From the NCBI RefSeq assembly GCF_007992195.1, contig NZ_BJZU01000004.1, positions 62,001 through 126,000 of the forward strand: a DNA stretch of 64,000 bases, read 5' to 3'. The notes under the pieces were generated by a model. The model saw nothing but the letters and a program-made list of their open reading frames with translations, searched no databases and was not told where the DNA came from. The first letter of the stretch is position 1, and each line of letters starts with the position of its first letter. Positions 46,099 through 56,093 of this stretch are shown one piece after another. The stretch is from Methylobacterium oxalidis. GTDB lineage: Bacteria > Pseudomonadota > Alphaproteobacteria > Rhizobiales > Beijerinckiaceae. A program made the position numbers and the translations under genes.

Positions 46099-47037
46099 TC
46101 AGAGGGTCGGGAAGGCCGCGACGTCGTCGGGGGTGCCGACCGGGCTCGCCGCGGCGTCCGGCGCGATCCGCCGGACGAGGCCGGTCAGCACCTTGCCGGC
46201 GCCGAGTTCGTGGAACGTGTCGACGCCGGCCGCGGCCATTGCCGTGACGCACTCGCGCCAGCGCACGGTGCCGGTCACCTGCTCGACGAGCGCGGCGCGG
46301 ATCGCCTCCGGCGTCGTCACGGGCGCGGCCAGCACGTTGGCGTAGACGGGGATGACGGGGGCGGCGACGCGCACCGTCTCCAGCGCCTCCCGCATCGCCT
46401 CGGCGGCGGGGGCCATCAGGCTGCAGTGGAAGGGGGCGGAGACGTTGAGGAGCACCGCCCGCTTGATGCCGCGCCCCTGGGCGAGCGCCACCGCCCGCTC
46501 CACCGCCGCGCGGTGGCCGGAGAGAACGACCTGCCCGGCCCCGTTGTCGTTCGCCACGTCGCAGACGCCGTCCCCGGCGGCCTCCGCCGCGATGGTGCGG
46601 GCATCCTCCAGCTCCGCGCCGATCAGCGCCGCCATGGCGCCCTCGCCCGGCGCCACCGCCCGCTGCATGGCCTCCCCGCGGGTGCGCAGGAGGCGCGCCG
46701 CATCCGCCACCGAGAAGGTGCCGGCCGCCGCGAGCGCCGCGTACTCGCCGAGCGAGTGGCCGGCGACGCAGGCGACGTCGCGGGCGAGGTCGAGGCCGCG
46801 CTCCGCCTCGAGCACGCGCAGCACCGCGAGGCTCGCGGCCATCAGGGCGGGCTGGGCGTTCGCCGTGAGGGTCAGCTCGTCCGCCAGCCCCTCGAACATG
46901 ATCCGCGACAGGTTCTGCGAGAGCGCCGCGTCGACCTCGGCGAAGACGTCGCGCGCGGCCGGGTGCGCCTCGGCCAGCGCCTTGCCCATGCCGACGGCCT
47001 GGCTGCCCTGGCCTGGAAAGATGAGTGCTCGCGTCAT
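46099..47037 (-). CDS. fabD: Malonyl-CoA:ACP transacylase
   Basis: A 312-residue acyltransferase that loads malonyl groups onto ACP. It has IFPGQGSQAVGMGKAL, the nucleophile Ser in VAGHSLGEYAALAAAG, VSAPFHCSLMAPA (catalytic His) and TFHELGAGKVLTGLVRRI. It is the first gene of the fab operon and diverges from rpoZ. Confidence 0.96.
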   Translation of the reverse strand: MTRALIFPGQGSQAVGMGKALAEAHPAARDVFAEVDAALSQNLSRIMFEGLADELTLTANAQPALMAASLAVLRVLEAERGLDLARDVACVAGHSLGEYAALAAAGTFSVADAARLLRTRGEAMQRAVAPGEGAMAALIGAELEDARTIAAEAAGDGVCDVANDNGAGQVVLSGHRAAVERAVALAQGRGIKRAVLLNVSAPFHCSLMAPAAEAMREALETVRVAAPVIPVYANVLAAPVTTPEAIRAALVEQVTGTVRWRECVTAMAAAGVDTFHELGAGKVLTGLVRRIAPDAAASPVGTPDDVAAFPTL

Positions 47038-47225
47038 GGACCGCCGCCTCGCCGTCGATCGGGCTCTGAGAAGCGCGGCGCAGTCGCATCAGAGCCCACG
47101 GGTGTCAACAATGCAGCGCACAATTCCACGGCACCGCTCAGCTTGTTGCAGGGCGCCATCCGGTGTAAGACGCCCGATCATCACCGAAAATCCCAGCGCC
47201 TACGTCCAGGAAGGAGCCGCCGCCC

Positions 47226-47639
47226 ATGGCTCGCGTCACCGTTGAAGACTGCATCGACAAGGTCGAGAACCGCTTCGAGCTGGTCCTGCTCGCCAGCCAC
47301 CGCGCCCGCCTCCTGGCCGCCGGCGCACCGCTGACCGTCGACCGCGACCGCGACAAGAACCCGGTCGTGGCCCTGCGCGAGATCGGCGACGAGACCATCA
47401 CGGCGGACGATCTCAAGGAGCAGCTGATCCACTCGATGCAGAAGTACGTCGAGGTGGACGAGCCGGAGGCCGAGACGGTGCCGCTGCTCTCCTCCTCGCC
47501 CGCCGCCGCGGCGGTGGCCCCGCAGGCCGCCTCCAGCGACGACAGCGCGGTGCAGTTCGACCGGATGAGCGAGGAGGATCTCCTGCGCGGCCTGGAGAAC
47601 CTCGCCCCGCCGGTCGAGACGGACGACGAGGGCGACTGA
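47226..47639 (+). CDS. rpoZ: RNA polymerase omega subunit
   Basis: 137 residues, beginning [30 protein letters not shown], the conserved omega fold that chaperones beta-prime, with [14 protein letters not shown]. The C-terminal half is acidic and Ala-rich, as is common in alphaproteobacteria. AAGGAG precedes the ATG. A strong terminator separates it from rsh. Confidence 0.96.
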   Translation: MARVTVEDCIDKVENRFELVLLASHRARLLAAGAPLTVDRDRDKNPVVALREIGDETITADDLKEQLIHSMQKYVEVDEPEAETVPLLSSSPAAAAVAPQAASSDDSAVQFDRMSEEDLLRGLENLAPPVETDDEGD

Positions 47640-47666
47640 GCCTCGAGGCGTCGCAATCGCCCTGCG

Positions 47667-47700
47667 AGAACCCGGCCGCGAGGCCGGGTTCTCTCGTTTC
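47667..47700 (+). terminator. Rho-independent terminator after rpoZ
   Basis: AGAACCCGGCC-GCGA-GGCCGGGTTCT is a perfect 11-base stem with a tetraloop, followed by CTCGTTTC. Confidence 0.85.
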
Positions 47701-47842
47701 GGGCCGAGATTCATGCGCCTGCGACCCCTTGGGGCTGGCGCGCGCCTGTGCGATGCGGGAGACTTTCGCCCGATCGCGCGGGGAGCGCGTGCCGCCGGGG
47801 TCTCGCGGCGAGGCGAGCAGCAGGGGAAGGGTCCGTCGGCGG

Positions 47843-50083
47843 ATGATGCGCCAGTATGAACTCGTGGAGCGGGTGAAACGCTACAATCCCGCCGCGAACG
47901 AGGGCCTGCTCAACCGCGCCTACGTCTACGCCATGCGCGCCCACGGCACGCAGAAGCGCGCCTCCGGCGACCCGTTCTTCGCCCATCCCCTCGAGGTCGC
48001 GGCGATCCTGACGGATCTGCGCCTCGACGACGCCACCATCGTCGCCGCGGTCCTGCACGACACGGTGGAGGACACTGCCGCCACCCTCGACGAGATCCGC
48101 GAGCTGTTCAGCCCCGAGATCGGCGCCCTCGTCGACGGGCTGACGAAGCTGAAGCGGCTCGATCTCGTCTCGAAGCGGGCGGCGCAGGGCGAGAACTTCC
48201 GCAAGCTGCTGCTGGCGGTCGCGGCGGACGTGCGCGTGCTCCTCGTGAAGCTCGCCGACCGCCTGCACAACATGCGCACCCTCCACCACATGCCGCCCGA
48301 GAAACGGGTGCGCATCGCGGAGGAGACCCTCGACATCTACGCGCCGCTCGCCGGCCGCATGGGCATGCAGGAGCTGCGCGACGAGCTGGAAGACCTCGCC
48401 TTCCATAACCTGAAGCCCGAGATCTACGCCACCATCACGCAGCGCCTCACCGATCTCTCGGCGAAGTCCGAGCGTCTCGTCGACAGCATCGAGCAGGACC
48501 TGACCGCGAAGCTCGCCGCCCGCGGCATCCGGGCCGAGGTCTCGGGCCGCCAGAAGCGGCCCTACTCGATCTGGTCCAAGATGGAGCGGAAATCCGTCGC
48601 CTTCGAGCAGCTCTCCGACATCTTCGGCTTCCGCGTCGTCGTCGAGACGGTGGCCGACTGCTACGGGGCGCTCGGCGTCGTCCACACGAGCTGGCCGATG
48701 GTGCCCGGCCGCTACAAGGACTACATCTCGACCCCCAAGCAGAACGACTACCGCTCGATCCACACCACCGTGATCGGCCCGAAGAGCCAGCGCGTCGAGC
48801 TGCAGATCCGCACGGCGGAGATGGACGAGATCGCCGAGTACGGCATCGCCGCCCACGCCCACTACAAGGAGGCCAACAAGGAGGGCGACGGCTCGATCCA
48901 CCCGAAGCTCGCCACCGAGAGCGGCGCCTACCAGTGGCTGCGCCGCACGATCGAGCTGCTGGCCGAGGGCGACAGCCCGGAGGAGTTCCTGGAGCACACC
49001 AAGCTCGAGCTGTTCCAGGACCAGGTCTTCTGCTTCACGCCGAAGGGCCGGCTGATCGCGCTGCCCCGGGGGGCGACGCCGATCGACTTCGCCTACGCGG
49101 TCCACACCGACATCGGCAACACCGCGGTCGGCGCCAAGATCAACGGGCGGATGGCGCCCCTCCTGCACGAGCTCGCCAATGGCGACGAGGTCGAGATCGC
49201 CCGCTCCGACGGGCAGACGCCGCCGGCCGCCTGGGAATCCCTCGTCGTCACCGGCAAGGCGCGCGCCGCGATCCGGCGGGCGACGCGCTCGGCGGTGCGC
49301 CGGCAATACGCGGGCCTCGGCCGCCAGATCCTCGACAGGGCCTTCGAGCGGGCGGGCAAGAGCTTCTCCGAGGACAAGCTGCGGGGCGCCCTCCCCCGGC
49401 TCGCCCGCGGCTCCACCGAGGACGTGTTCGCGGCGGTGGGGCGCGGCGAGATGTTCTCGGGCGACGTGGTCCGGGCGGTCTACCCGGACTACAAGGACGA
49501 GCGGCGGGCCGGCGGAGCCTCCGTGCAGCAGCCGCTCGCCAACGGAGCCGGTCGCCTCAGCCGCTCGAAGGACCAGACGATGCGGCTGACCTTCCCCGGC
49601 GGCAACGGCGCCGCCGAGGGGGAGCAGGCGGACGCGATCCCGATCCGGGGGCTGGCCGGCGACCTGCCCGTCAGCTTCGCCCCGAACGGCGGGGCCGTGC
49701 CGGGAGACCGCATCGTCGGCATCCTGACGCCGGGGGTCGGGGTCACGATCTACCCGATCCAGTCCGCGGCGCTCGCCGCCTTCGACAACGAGCCCGACCG
49801 CTGGCTCGACGTCCGCTGGGACGTGGAAGCCGGATCGAGCGAGCGCTTCCCCGCGCGCATCGCCCTGCAATCGATCAACGAGCCGGGGACGCTCGCCCAG
49901 ATCGCCCAGGTCATCGCCGACCACGACGGCAACATCGACAACGTCTCGATGAAGCGGCGCACGCAGGACTTCACGGAGATCGTCATCGATCTCTCGGTCT
50001 GGGACCTGCAGCACCTCAACGCCATCATCGCGGAGCTGCGCGGCAAGCGCGCCGTGAGCCGCGTCGACCGCGTGAACGGCTGA
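47843..50083 (+). CDS. rsh: Bifunctional (p)ppGpp synthetase/hydrolase (Rsh)
   Basis: 746 residues. The N-terminal HD hydrolase domain is intact ([19 protein letters not shown] with His72 and Asp73). The synthetase domain has [13 protein letters not shown] and [24 protein letters not shown] domain ([31 protein letters not shown]) and a C-terminal ACT domain ([32 protein letters not shown]) follow. This is the single long RelA/SpoT enzyme of alphaproteobacteria, controlling the stringent response. The MM start at 47843 is preferred over an upstream frame rich in Arg and Gly. Confidence 0.95.
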   Translation: MMRQYELVERVKRYNPAANEGLLNRAYVYAMRAHGTQKRASGDPFFAHPLEVAAILTDLRLDDATIVAAVLHDTVEDTAATLDEIRELFSPEIGALVDGLTKLKRLDLVSKRAAQGENFRKLLLAVAADVRVLLVKLADRLHNMRTLHHMPPEKRVRIAEETLDIYAPLAGRMGMQELRDELEDLAFHNLKPEIYATITQRLTDLSAKSERLVDSIEQDLTAKLAARGIRAEVSGRQKRPYSIWSKMERKSVAFEQLSDIFGFRVVVETVADCYGALGVVHTSWPMVPGRYKDYISTPKQNDYRSIHTTVIGPKSQRVELQIRTAEMDEIAEYGIAAHAHYKEANKEGDGSIHPKLATESGAYQWLRRTIELLAEGDSPEEFLEHTKLELFQDQVFCFTPKGRLIALPRGATPIDFAYAVHTDIGNTAVGAKINGRMAPLLHELANGDEVEIARSDGQTPPAAWESLVVTGKARAAIRRATRSAVRRQYAGLGRQILDRAFERAGKSFSEDKLRGALPRLARGSTEDVFAAVGRGEMFSGDVVRAVYPDYKDERRAGGASVQQPLANGAGRLSRSKDQTMRLTFPGGNGAAEGEQADAIPIRGLAGDLPVSFAPNGGAVPGDRIVGILTPGVGVTIYPIQSAALAAFDNEPDRWLDVRWDVEAGSSERFPARIALQSINEPGTLAQIAQVIADHDGNIDNVSMKRRTQDFTEIVIDLSVWDLQHLNAIIAELRGKRAVSRVDRVNG

Positions 50084-50160
50084 TCGGGCGCTCGCTTGCC
50101 TCCCCGCGTCGCCGCTGCCACAAGCGGCCCGTTCGTCCAACCGCGCGGAGCCTCGATGCC

Positions 50161-50748
50161 ATGATGCCGGAGCAGGTGCTCGAAGAGTTCCGTAACGCCG
50201 GTGCCCTGCTGGAGGGCCACTTCATCCTCAGCTCGGGCCTGCATTCGGGCGTCTTCCTGCAGAAGATGGCGATCTTCTCCGAGCCGCCGCGCACCGAGCG
50301 CCTGTGCCGGGCGCTGGCCGAGGCGATCCGCGAGCGCTTCGGACCGGTCGACATCGTGGTCTCGCCCGCGATCGGCGGCATCGTCCCCGGCTACGAGACG
50401 GCACGCCATCTCGGGGCACGAGCGATCTTCGTCGAGCGCGAGCCCGGCAAGCCTTTCCAGCTCCGGCGCGGCTTCGCGATCCCGAAGGGCACCAGGGCCG
50501 TGATCGTCGAGGATATCGTGACCACGGGCCTGTCGGCACGCGAGTGCCTCGCCTCCCTGCAGGACCAGGACGGCGAGATCGTCGGGGCGGCCTGCCTGAT
50601 CGACCGCTCGGGCGGCCGCGGCGAGATCGGCGTCCCGCTCCTCTCCCTCGTCACCCTCGATATCCCCGCCTACCCGGCCGACGCGCTGCCGCCGGAACTC
50701 GCCGCGATCCCCGCGGTGAAGCCGGGCAGCCGCGCCATCCCGGTGTGA
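50161..50748 (+). CDS. pyrE: Orotate phosphoribosyltransferase
   Basis: A 195-residue enzyme that makes orotidine 5'-monophosphate from orotate and PRPP. It has [47 protein letters not shown] and the PRPP loop [16 protein letters not shown] codons at 50161 and 50164 are adjacent, with GCGGAGCC upstream. It follows rsh by 77 bases and is probably cotranscribed with it. Confidence 0.96.
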   Translation: MMPEQVLEEFRNAGALLEGHFILSSGLHSGVFLQKMAIFSEPPRTERLCRALAEAIRERFGPVDIVVSPAIGGIVPGYETARHLGARAIFVEREPGKPFQLRRGFAIPKGTRAVIVEDIVTTGLSARECLASLQDQDGEIVGAACLIDRSGGRGEIGVPLLSLVTLDIPAYPADALPPELAAIPAVKPGSRAIPV

Positions 50749-51156
50749 GGTGAGGCCCCGTCCACTCTCGGCAGGCGACTTCAACGAGAGTGGACACGGC
50801 CTCGAGCCGCGCACAACAAACGTGAGGTTTTGCTGTCAGGTTCGGCAGCGGACTACGATTCAGCGACAAGCAAATCTGATTGTCCCAGCGGCCGCTTGAC
50901 AGGCACCAGCCCAACTCTCAAAGATAAGCCAGCATTCTCCAAACAGATCAAATGTGCGTGCGCAAGTTGTCGAGACCTGTGATCGTGTGTGCGATTTAAA
51001 TAAGAGCTTTTTCAGAACGAGAGCTGACAGAAGCGAGCGTGCCGGCCACGCTCACGGATTTCGGGCATCCCCGAACATTGGACACCTTCATCTCGGGATC
51101 GCGATCTCCGCATCCTGAGGATTCTCTCGGCTTCTTTCGAACAGGCGAACGCCGTC
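50749..51156. other. 408-base AT-richer gap between pyrE and the NYN gene
   Basis: Composition is visibly less GC-rich than the flanks, with TTTAAATAAG near 50995 and CTTTTTCAG after it. There is no convincing protein. It could hold a promoter for the NYN gene, a small RNA or decayed sequence; I cannot choose between these. Confidence 0.5.
50761..50794 (+). terminator. Stem-loop after pyrE
   Basis: TCCACTCTCG and CGAGAGTGGA form a perfect 10-base stem with a 14-base loop starting 13 bases after the pyrE stop. There is no U-tract, so it may be a factor-dependent end or an mRNA-stabilising hairpin. Confidence 0.55.
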
Positions 51157-51822
51157 ATGCCCACTCAACAGCGCAGCGCACTCTTCATCGACGGCGCGAA
51201 CCTCTACGCCACGACCAAGGCTCTCGGCTTCGACATCGATTACAAGCGCCTGCTGAAGGAATTTCAGAGCCGGGACAACCTAATCCGGGCTTTCTACTAC
51301 ACGGCCATGATCGAGGATCAGGAATACTCCTCGATCCGCCCGCTGATCGACTGGCTTGACTACAACGGTTACCGCGTCGTCACGAAGCCCGTGAAGGAGT
51401 TCACGGACTCGATGGGCCGGCGCAAGATCAAGGGCAACATGGACATCGAGCTCGCGATCGATGCCCTGGAGCTCGCCGCCTACATCGACCACATGGTCCT
51501 GTTCTCGGGCGACGGCGATTTCCGCTCGCTCGTCGAGGCCATGCAGCGCCGCGGCGTGCGCGTCACGGTGGTGTCGACCATCCAGACGCAGCCGGCGATG
51601 ATCGCCGACGACCTGCGCCGGCAGGCCGACGAGTTCCTCGACCTCGTCCAGCTCATGCCGAAGGTCGGACGCGACCCCGGCGAGCGCCCGGCGCGCCCCG
51701 CGGGCGACAATGGACGCCCGACCCGCGACACCGCCGAGCGGGCGCCGCGGGGCAACCCGGGCCTGGAGAGCCGCTACGGCATCCGCCAGGGGCCGGGCAA
51801 CGAAGACGTCGGGGAGGATTGA
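51157..51822 (+). CDS. LabA-like NYN-domain ribonuclease-type protein
   Basis: 221 residues. The NYN/PIN-like domain (residues 6-165) has the acidic metal site: Asp12 in LFIDGANLY, Asp96 in KGNMDIELAIDAL, and Asp119 and Asp121 in FSGDGDFRSLVEAMQRRG. A basic, Pro/Gly-rich tail follows. The family is predicted to cut RNA. In many Hyphomicrobiales it is encoded near smpB and rpoZ, as it roughly is here. The ATG at 51157 gives a standard length. Confidence 0.92.
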   Translation: MPTQQRSALFIDGANLYATTKALGFDIDYKRLLKEFQSRDNLIRAFYYTAMIEDQEYSSIRPLIDWLDYNGYRVVTKPVKEFTDSMGRRKIKGNMDIELAIDALELAAYIDHMVLFSGDGDFRSLVEAMQRRGVRVTVVSTIQTQPAMIADDLRRQADEFLDLVQLMPKVGRDPGERPARPAGDNGRPTRDTAERAPRGNPGLESRYGIRQGPGNEDVGED

Positions 51823-51847
51823 GGCGCAGAGCGACCGGCGGACCGGC

Positions 51848-52321
51848 TCAGCCCCGGTCGCGCAGGAGCCGCGCCCGGTCGCGCTCCCAGTCGCGCTGCT
51901 TGGCGCTCTCGCGCTTGTCGTGGAGCTGCTTGCCCTTGCCGAGGCCGAGCTCGACCTTCGCCCGGCCGCTCTCGTTGAAGTAGATCTTCAGCGGGATCAC
52001 CGTGAAGCCCTGGCGCTGCGTGGCGCCGATCAGCTTGTCGATCTGCCGCCGGTGCAGGAGGAGCCGCCGCGGCCGCTTGGTGTCGTGGTTGAAGCGGTTG
52101 GCCTCGAGGTATTCGGGGATGTAGGCGTTGAACAGCATCAGGTCGTTGCCTGACGGCCCCGCATAGGCCTCGCCGATCGTCGCCTTGCCGTTGCGGAGCG
52201 ACTTCACCTCGGTCCCGGTGAGTGAGATTCCGGCCTCCAAGGTCTCCGTGATGGCGTAGTGGAACCGCGCGGCGCGGTTGTCCGCGACGACGCGGCGGGA
52301 CGGGTCGGATTTCGGGGCCAT
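51848..52321 (-). CDS. smpB: SsrA-binding protein SmpB
   Basis: A 157-residue tmRNA partner in ribosome rescue. It has [94 protein letters not shown] and a basic C-terminal tail. It lies 80 bases after dapA on the same strand and is convergent with the NYN gene. Confidence 0.97.
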   Translation of the reverse strand: MAPKSDPSRRVVADNRAARFHYAITETLEAGISLTGTEVKSLRNGKATIGEAYAGPSGNDLMLFNAYIPEYLEANRFNHDTKRPRRLLLHRRQIDKLIGATQRQGFTVIPLKIYFNESGRAKVELGLGKGKQLHDKRESAKQRDWERDRARLLRDRG

Positions 52322-52401
52322 CGCGCTATCGTCTCAGGCCGGCCGCCCGATGCGGCCGGGCCGGTGCATATGGGTCGGTCCGCATCGGCGGACGAGGGCT
52401 C

Positions 52402-53301
52402 TCAGCCCTCGATCAGCCCGGCATGGCGCAGGGCGGCGTCGACGATGCCGCGCGTCTCGGCGCTCACCGGAAGGAGCGGCAGGCGCACCTCCTCGCTCAT
52501 GTGGCCGAGCCGCGCCAGGGCGTACTTCACCGGCGACGGATTGGTCTCGCGGAACAGGCTCGTGTGCAACGGCATCAGCCTGTCCTGGATCTGCAGGGCT
52601 CGCGCATAGTCTCCGCCGAGCGTGGCCTCCTGCAGATCCGCGCAGAGGCGCGGCGCGACGTTCGAGACGACGGAGATGCAGCCGCGGCCACCGTGCGCAT
52701 TGAAACCGAGCGCCGTCGCATCTTCGCCAGAAAGCTGGATGAAATCTTCGCCCATGGCTTGGCGTTGCAGGCTGACGCGGTCGATCTTGGCCGTGGCATC
52801 CTTCACGCCGGCGATGTTCCGGAGCTCGTACAGGCGCGCCATCGTCTCGACGCTCATGTCGACCACGGAACGGCCGGGGATGTTGTAGATGATGATCGGG
52901 ATGCCGACCGCGTCGTTGACGGCCTTGAAGTGGGCGTACAGCCCGTCCTGGGTCGGCTTGTTGTAGTAGGGCGTGACGATGAGCACGGCGTCCGCCCCGG
53001 CCCGCTCCGCATGACGCGCCCGCTCGACGGCCTCAGCAGTCGAGTTCGAGCCGGCTCCGGCCACGACCGGCACACGGCCGCCGGCCTCGTCCACGCACAC
53101 CTCGACCACGCGATCGTGCTCGGCGTGACTCAGCGTCGGGCTCTCGCCGGTGGTGCCCACCGGCACGAGGCCGTGCGTCCCCTGCTCGATCTGCCAGCTC
53201 ACGAAGGCGCGGAAAGCCGCCTCGTCGAGGGCGCCCTCGCGGAACGGGGTCGCAAGCGCGGTCATCGAGCCCCTGAGGCGGCGCGCGTGTGTCTCGGTCA
53301 T
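52402..53301 (-). CDS. dapA: 4-hydroxy-tetrahydrodipicolinate synthase
   Basis: A 299-residue TIM-barrel lyase that condenses pyruvate with aspartate semialdehyde for lysine and diaminopimelate synthesis. The active site is Thr-Thr in [11 protein letters not shown], Tyr in [16 protein letters not shown], and the Schiff-base Lys in [12 protein letters not shown]. The ATG at 53301 ([20 protein letters not shown]) is the best-fitting start. It shares its upstream region with the divergent transglycosylase gene. Confidence 0.97.
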   Translation of the reverse strand: MTETHARRLRGSMTALATPFREGALDEAAFRAFVSWQIEQGTHGLVPVGTTGESPTLSHAEHDRVVEVCVDEAGGRVPVVAGAGSNSTAEAVERARHAERAGADAVLIVTPYYNKPTQDGLYAHFKAVNDAVGIPIIIYNIPGRSVVDMSVETMARLYELRNIAGVKDATAKIDRVSLQRQAMGEDFIQLSGEDATALGFNAHGGRGCISVVSNVAPRLCADLQEATLGGDYARALQIQDRLMPLHTSLFRETNPSPVKYALARLGHMSEEVRLPLLPVSAETRGIVDAALRHAGLIEG

Positions 53302-53486
53302 CCTGGCGTTCCCAGCCGTCGCTCTGTTCCCTCGCCGGAGGCCCGGCTGCTCCCCGCGAGGAGCGGCGCAGACATAGGGCTTCCGCCCCGCGCGCGCAAA
53401 CAATCTGCGGTCGCGGTCAATGACTTCTTAACGGAGGAGGGGCGAGCCTGGGACATGCGCGCTCCCGTCGGGGACTGATCCAAGCC

Positions 53487-55775
53487 ATGGCGATTTCCAC
53501 CCGGCCTCCCCTCGCGGCCCTGGCCCTGGCGCTGATGGCGGGCGTCGCCTTCGCTGCGACGCTGCCCGCCGAGACGCGGGCGCCGATTCCCGAGGCCGCC
53601 TCGCAGCCGACGCCGCCCGCGAGCGACGCGAGCGCCCCCGCCGCGCAGGTGCAGGACGCGAAGACCAGGGTCGATCCCGTGGCGGCGGACGCCCTGCGGG
53701 TCGAGGCCGACACGACGGAGGCCGCGCCCAAGGCCGTGCCCCCGACCGCGGCGGCCTACGCCTCCGCCGATCCGGACACCCCGCTCGCCTTCCCGCTGCC
53801 CGATGCCGGAGTGGCGCCTGCCGCGCCCGTGCCCGAGATGCCGGACCCGGGCCGCGCCGCCCGCAGCGGCGACGCCGACGTGACGCAGCTCCGGCAGGCG
53901 ATCGACCTCTACCGCAAGGGCAAGGTCGCGGACGGAGACCGGCTGCGCGAGAGCATCGCCGATCCGGCGGCGCGCGCCCTCCTCGAGTGGATCGCGATCC
54001 GCGCCGGTGCCGGCATCGGCTTCGAGCGCATCATGGCCTTCCAGCGCGCCAACCCCGACTGGCCGGCCGGCCCCCTCCTGCGCCGCCGGGCCGAGGAGGC
54101 GCTGCTCGCCGAGCGCAAGCCCGCCGCCACCGTGCGCGCCTTCTTCGCCGCTACCCGCCCGTCGAGTGCCCCAGGCCGCTTCGCGCTGGCCCTCGCCTTC
54201 CGGGCCGAGGGCCTCAACGAGGACGCCGCCGCCCTGGTGCGGGAGATGTGGCGCGAGGACGCGTTCGGGCGCTCGCTCGAGGCCAAGGTGCTCGACGCCT
54301 TCCCCGGCGTGCTCACCCGGGCCGATCATCGCTACCGCATGGAGCGCGCGCTCCTGAAGGAGGATTGGGAGGCGGCCGGCCGCGCCGCGGCGCTGGCCGG
54401 CGGCTCCTACGCGACGCTGGTGCGGGCGCGCCGGGCCGTGGAGGACAAGAGCTCGGGCGCCCTTGCCGCGCTCAACGCCGTGCCGCCGAGCCTGCGCAGC
54501 GATTCGTCCTACATCCTGTCGCGCGCGCAGTATCACCGTCGGGCCGACCGTGCGGCGGAAGCCGCGACGCTGCTCGCCGCCGCACCGACCAATCCGGACG
54601 TGCTCGTCGACGGCGACGAGTGGTGGGTGGAGCGCCGCATCGTCGCCCGCAAGCTGATGGATCTCGGCGACCCCAAAGGCGCCTACGCCGTGGCGAGCGG
54701 CCACAGCGCCCGCACCGTCGAGAAGCGGATCGAGGCCGAGTTCCACGCCGGCTGGATCGCCCTGCGCTTCCGCGGCGACGCCGTCGCGGCGAGCCTGCAC
54801 TTCCGGCGCGCCGCCGACATTGCCGAGACTCCGATCTCGGTGGCGCGGGCCGCCTACTGGCAGGGCCGCGCCGCGGAGATCCTTGATCAGCCGGCCGACG
54901 CCAAGACCCATTACGAGCGGGCGGCACTCCAGCCGATCGCCTATTACGGCCAGTTGGCCCGAGCCAAGCTCGGGCAGACGAGCCTGCCGCTGCGCAGCCC
55001 CGCTCCCCTCGAGCCGGCCGGCCGCGCCGCTTTCGAGAACCGGCTCTGCGTGCGCGCGCTGCGGCTCCTCGGAGAGGCGTCGCTGAAGGAGCTCGCGCTG
55101 CCCCTCTACATCGACGCCGCGCAGAAGCTCACGGACCCGGGCGAATTGCAGGTCCTGGGCGACCTCGCCACCGAGATGAAGGATGCCCGCGCCCTCGTCG
55201 CCATCGGCAAGCTCGCCGTCCAGCGCGGCCTGCCCCTCGACGCCCATGCCTACCCGACGATTGGCATCCCGACCTACGAGACGTTCTCGGCGGTGCCCGC
55301 CGTCGAGCGGGCGATGGTCTTCGCGATCGCCCGCCAGGAGAGCCAGTTCGACCCGCGCGCGCAGTCGGGCGTCGGCGCCCGCGGCCTCATGCAGATGATG
55401 CCGGCCACCGCCCAGCGCACAGCCAAGCGCGTCAGCACGAGCTATGACCAGGACCGGCTCACGAGCGATCCCGCCTACAACGCCCGCCTCGGCCAAGCCC
55501 ATCTCGGCGAGCTGATGGAGGATTGGCGCGGCTCCTACATCCTCGCCTTCGCCTCCTACAACGCGGGCGGCGGCAACGTGAAGAAGTGGATCGACGCCTA
55601 CGGCGACCCGCGCAAGGGTGAGGTCGACGCGATCGACTGGGTCGAGCGCATCCCCTTCACGGAGACGCGCAACTACGTGCAGCGGGTGATGGAGAACCTG
55701 CAGGTCTACCGGAACAGGCTCGACGGCAAGAGCGCGCTGCTGATCGAGGGTGATCTCCAGCGCGGCGCCCGCTGA
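53487..55775 (+). CDS. slt: Soluble lytic murein transglycosylase (Slt70-like)
   Basis: 762 residues. A signal peptide (MAISTRPPLAALALALMAG) and an Ala/Pro-rich stretch precede a superhelical U domain of helical repeats (about residues 130-580). The C-terminal SLT catalytic domain has Glu618 in IARQESQFDPRAQSGVGARGLMQMMPATA and ILAFASYNAGGGNVKKWI. It cleaves glycan strands to 1,6-anhydro products in the periplasm. It neighbours dapA, as in related genomes. Confidence 0.94.
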   Translation: MAISTRPPLAALALALMAGVAFAATLPAETRAPIPEAASQPTPPASDASAPAAQVQDAKTRVDPVAADALRVEADTTEAAPKAVPPTAAAYASADPDTPLAFPLPDAGVAPAAPVPEMPDPGRAARSGDADVTQLRQAIDLYRKGKVADGDRLRESIADPAARALLEWIAIRAGAGIGFERIMAFQRANPDWPAGPLLRRRAEEALLAERKPAATVRAFFAATRPSSAPGRFALALAFRAEGLNEDAAALVREMWREDAFGRSLEAKVLDAFPGVLTRADHRYRMERALLKEDWEAAGRAAALAGGSYATLVRARRAVEDKSSGALAALNAVPPSLRSDSSYILSRAQYHRRADRAAEAATLLAAAPTNPDVLVDGDEWWVERRIVARKLMDLGDPKGAYAVASGHSARTVEKRIEAEFHAGWIALRFRGDAVAASLHFRRAADIAETPISVARAAYWQGRAAEILDQPADAKTHYERAALQPIAYYGQLARAKLGQTSLPLRSPAPLEPAGRAAFENRLCVRALRLLGEASLKELALPLYIDAAQKLTDPGELQVLGDLATEMKDARALVAIGKLAVQRGLPLDAHAYPTIGIPTYETFSAVPAVERAMVFAIARQESQFDPRAQSGVGARGLMQMMPATAQRTAKRVSTSYDQDRLTSDPAYNARLGQAHLGELMEDWRGSYILAFASYNAGGGNVKKWIDAYGDPRKGEVDAIDWVERIPFTETRNYVQRVMENLQVYRNRLDGKSALLIEGDLQRGAR

Positions 55776-55794
55776 GGGGGGCGGCGCGCTCCGC

Positions 55795-56088
55795 TCAGCC
55801 CCTGGCCGGCGAGGCGGATGCGCGCATGCGTCCCGCCCCGGCACCGAGGGCGCAGCCTCCGAGATAGCACCAGAGCATCATCGCCGCGCTCTCGGTCCAG
55901 AAGCCGGCCCGGCCCGGCACCAGTCCCGCGAGGGCGACCGCTCCGAGGAGGGAGGCGGCGGTGAGGAGGCCGAGCCCGGTCGCGAGGCCGCGAGGCCAGC
56001 CGCCGAGCCAGCCCGCGCACAGTCCGAGGCCGAGCGCGCCGGCGAGGCCCGGCCACAGAGCGTTCAGCAGAACGATCATCGTGTCCAT
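55795..56088 (-). CDS. Small membrane protein linked to the BON/OmpA gene
   Basis: 97 residues with about three hydrophobic helices (TMIVLLNALWPGLAGALGLGLCAGWLGG, GLATGLGLLTAASLLGAVALAGL, AAMMLWCYLGGCALGAGAG) and a short basic tail. The ATG at 56088 is five bases beyond the stop of the upstream BON/OmpA gene, so the two are translationally linked. No family is recognised. Confidence 0.7.
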   Translation of the reverse strand: MDTMIVLLNALWPGLAGALGLGLCAGWLGGWPRGLATGLGLLTAASLLGAVALAGLVPGRAGFWTESAAMMLWCYLGGCALGAGAGRMRASASPARG

Positions 56089-56093
56089 TCGGC

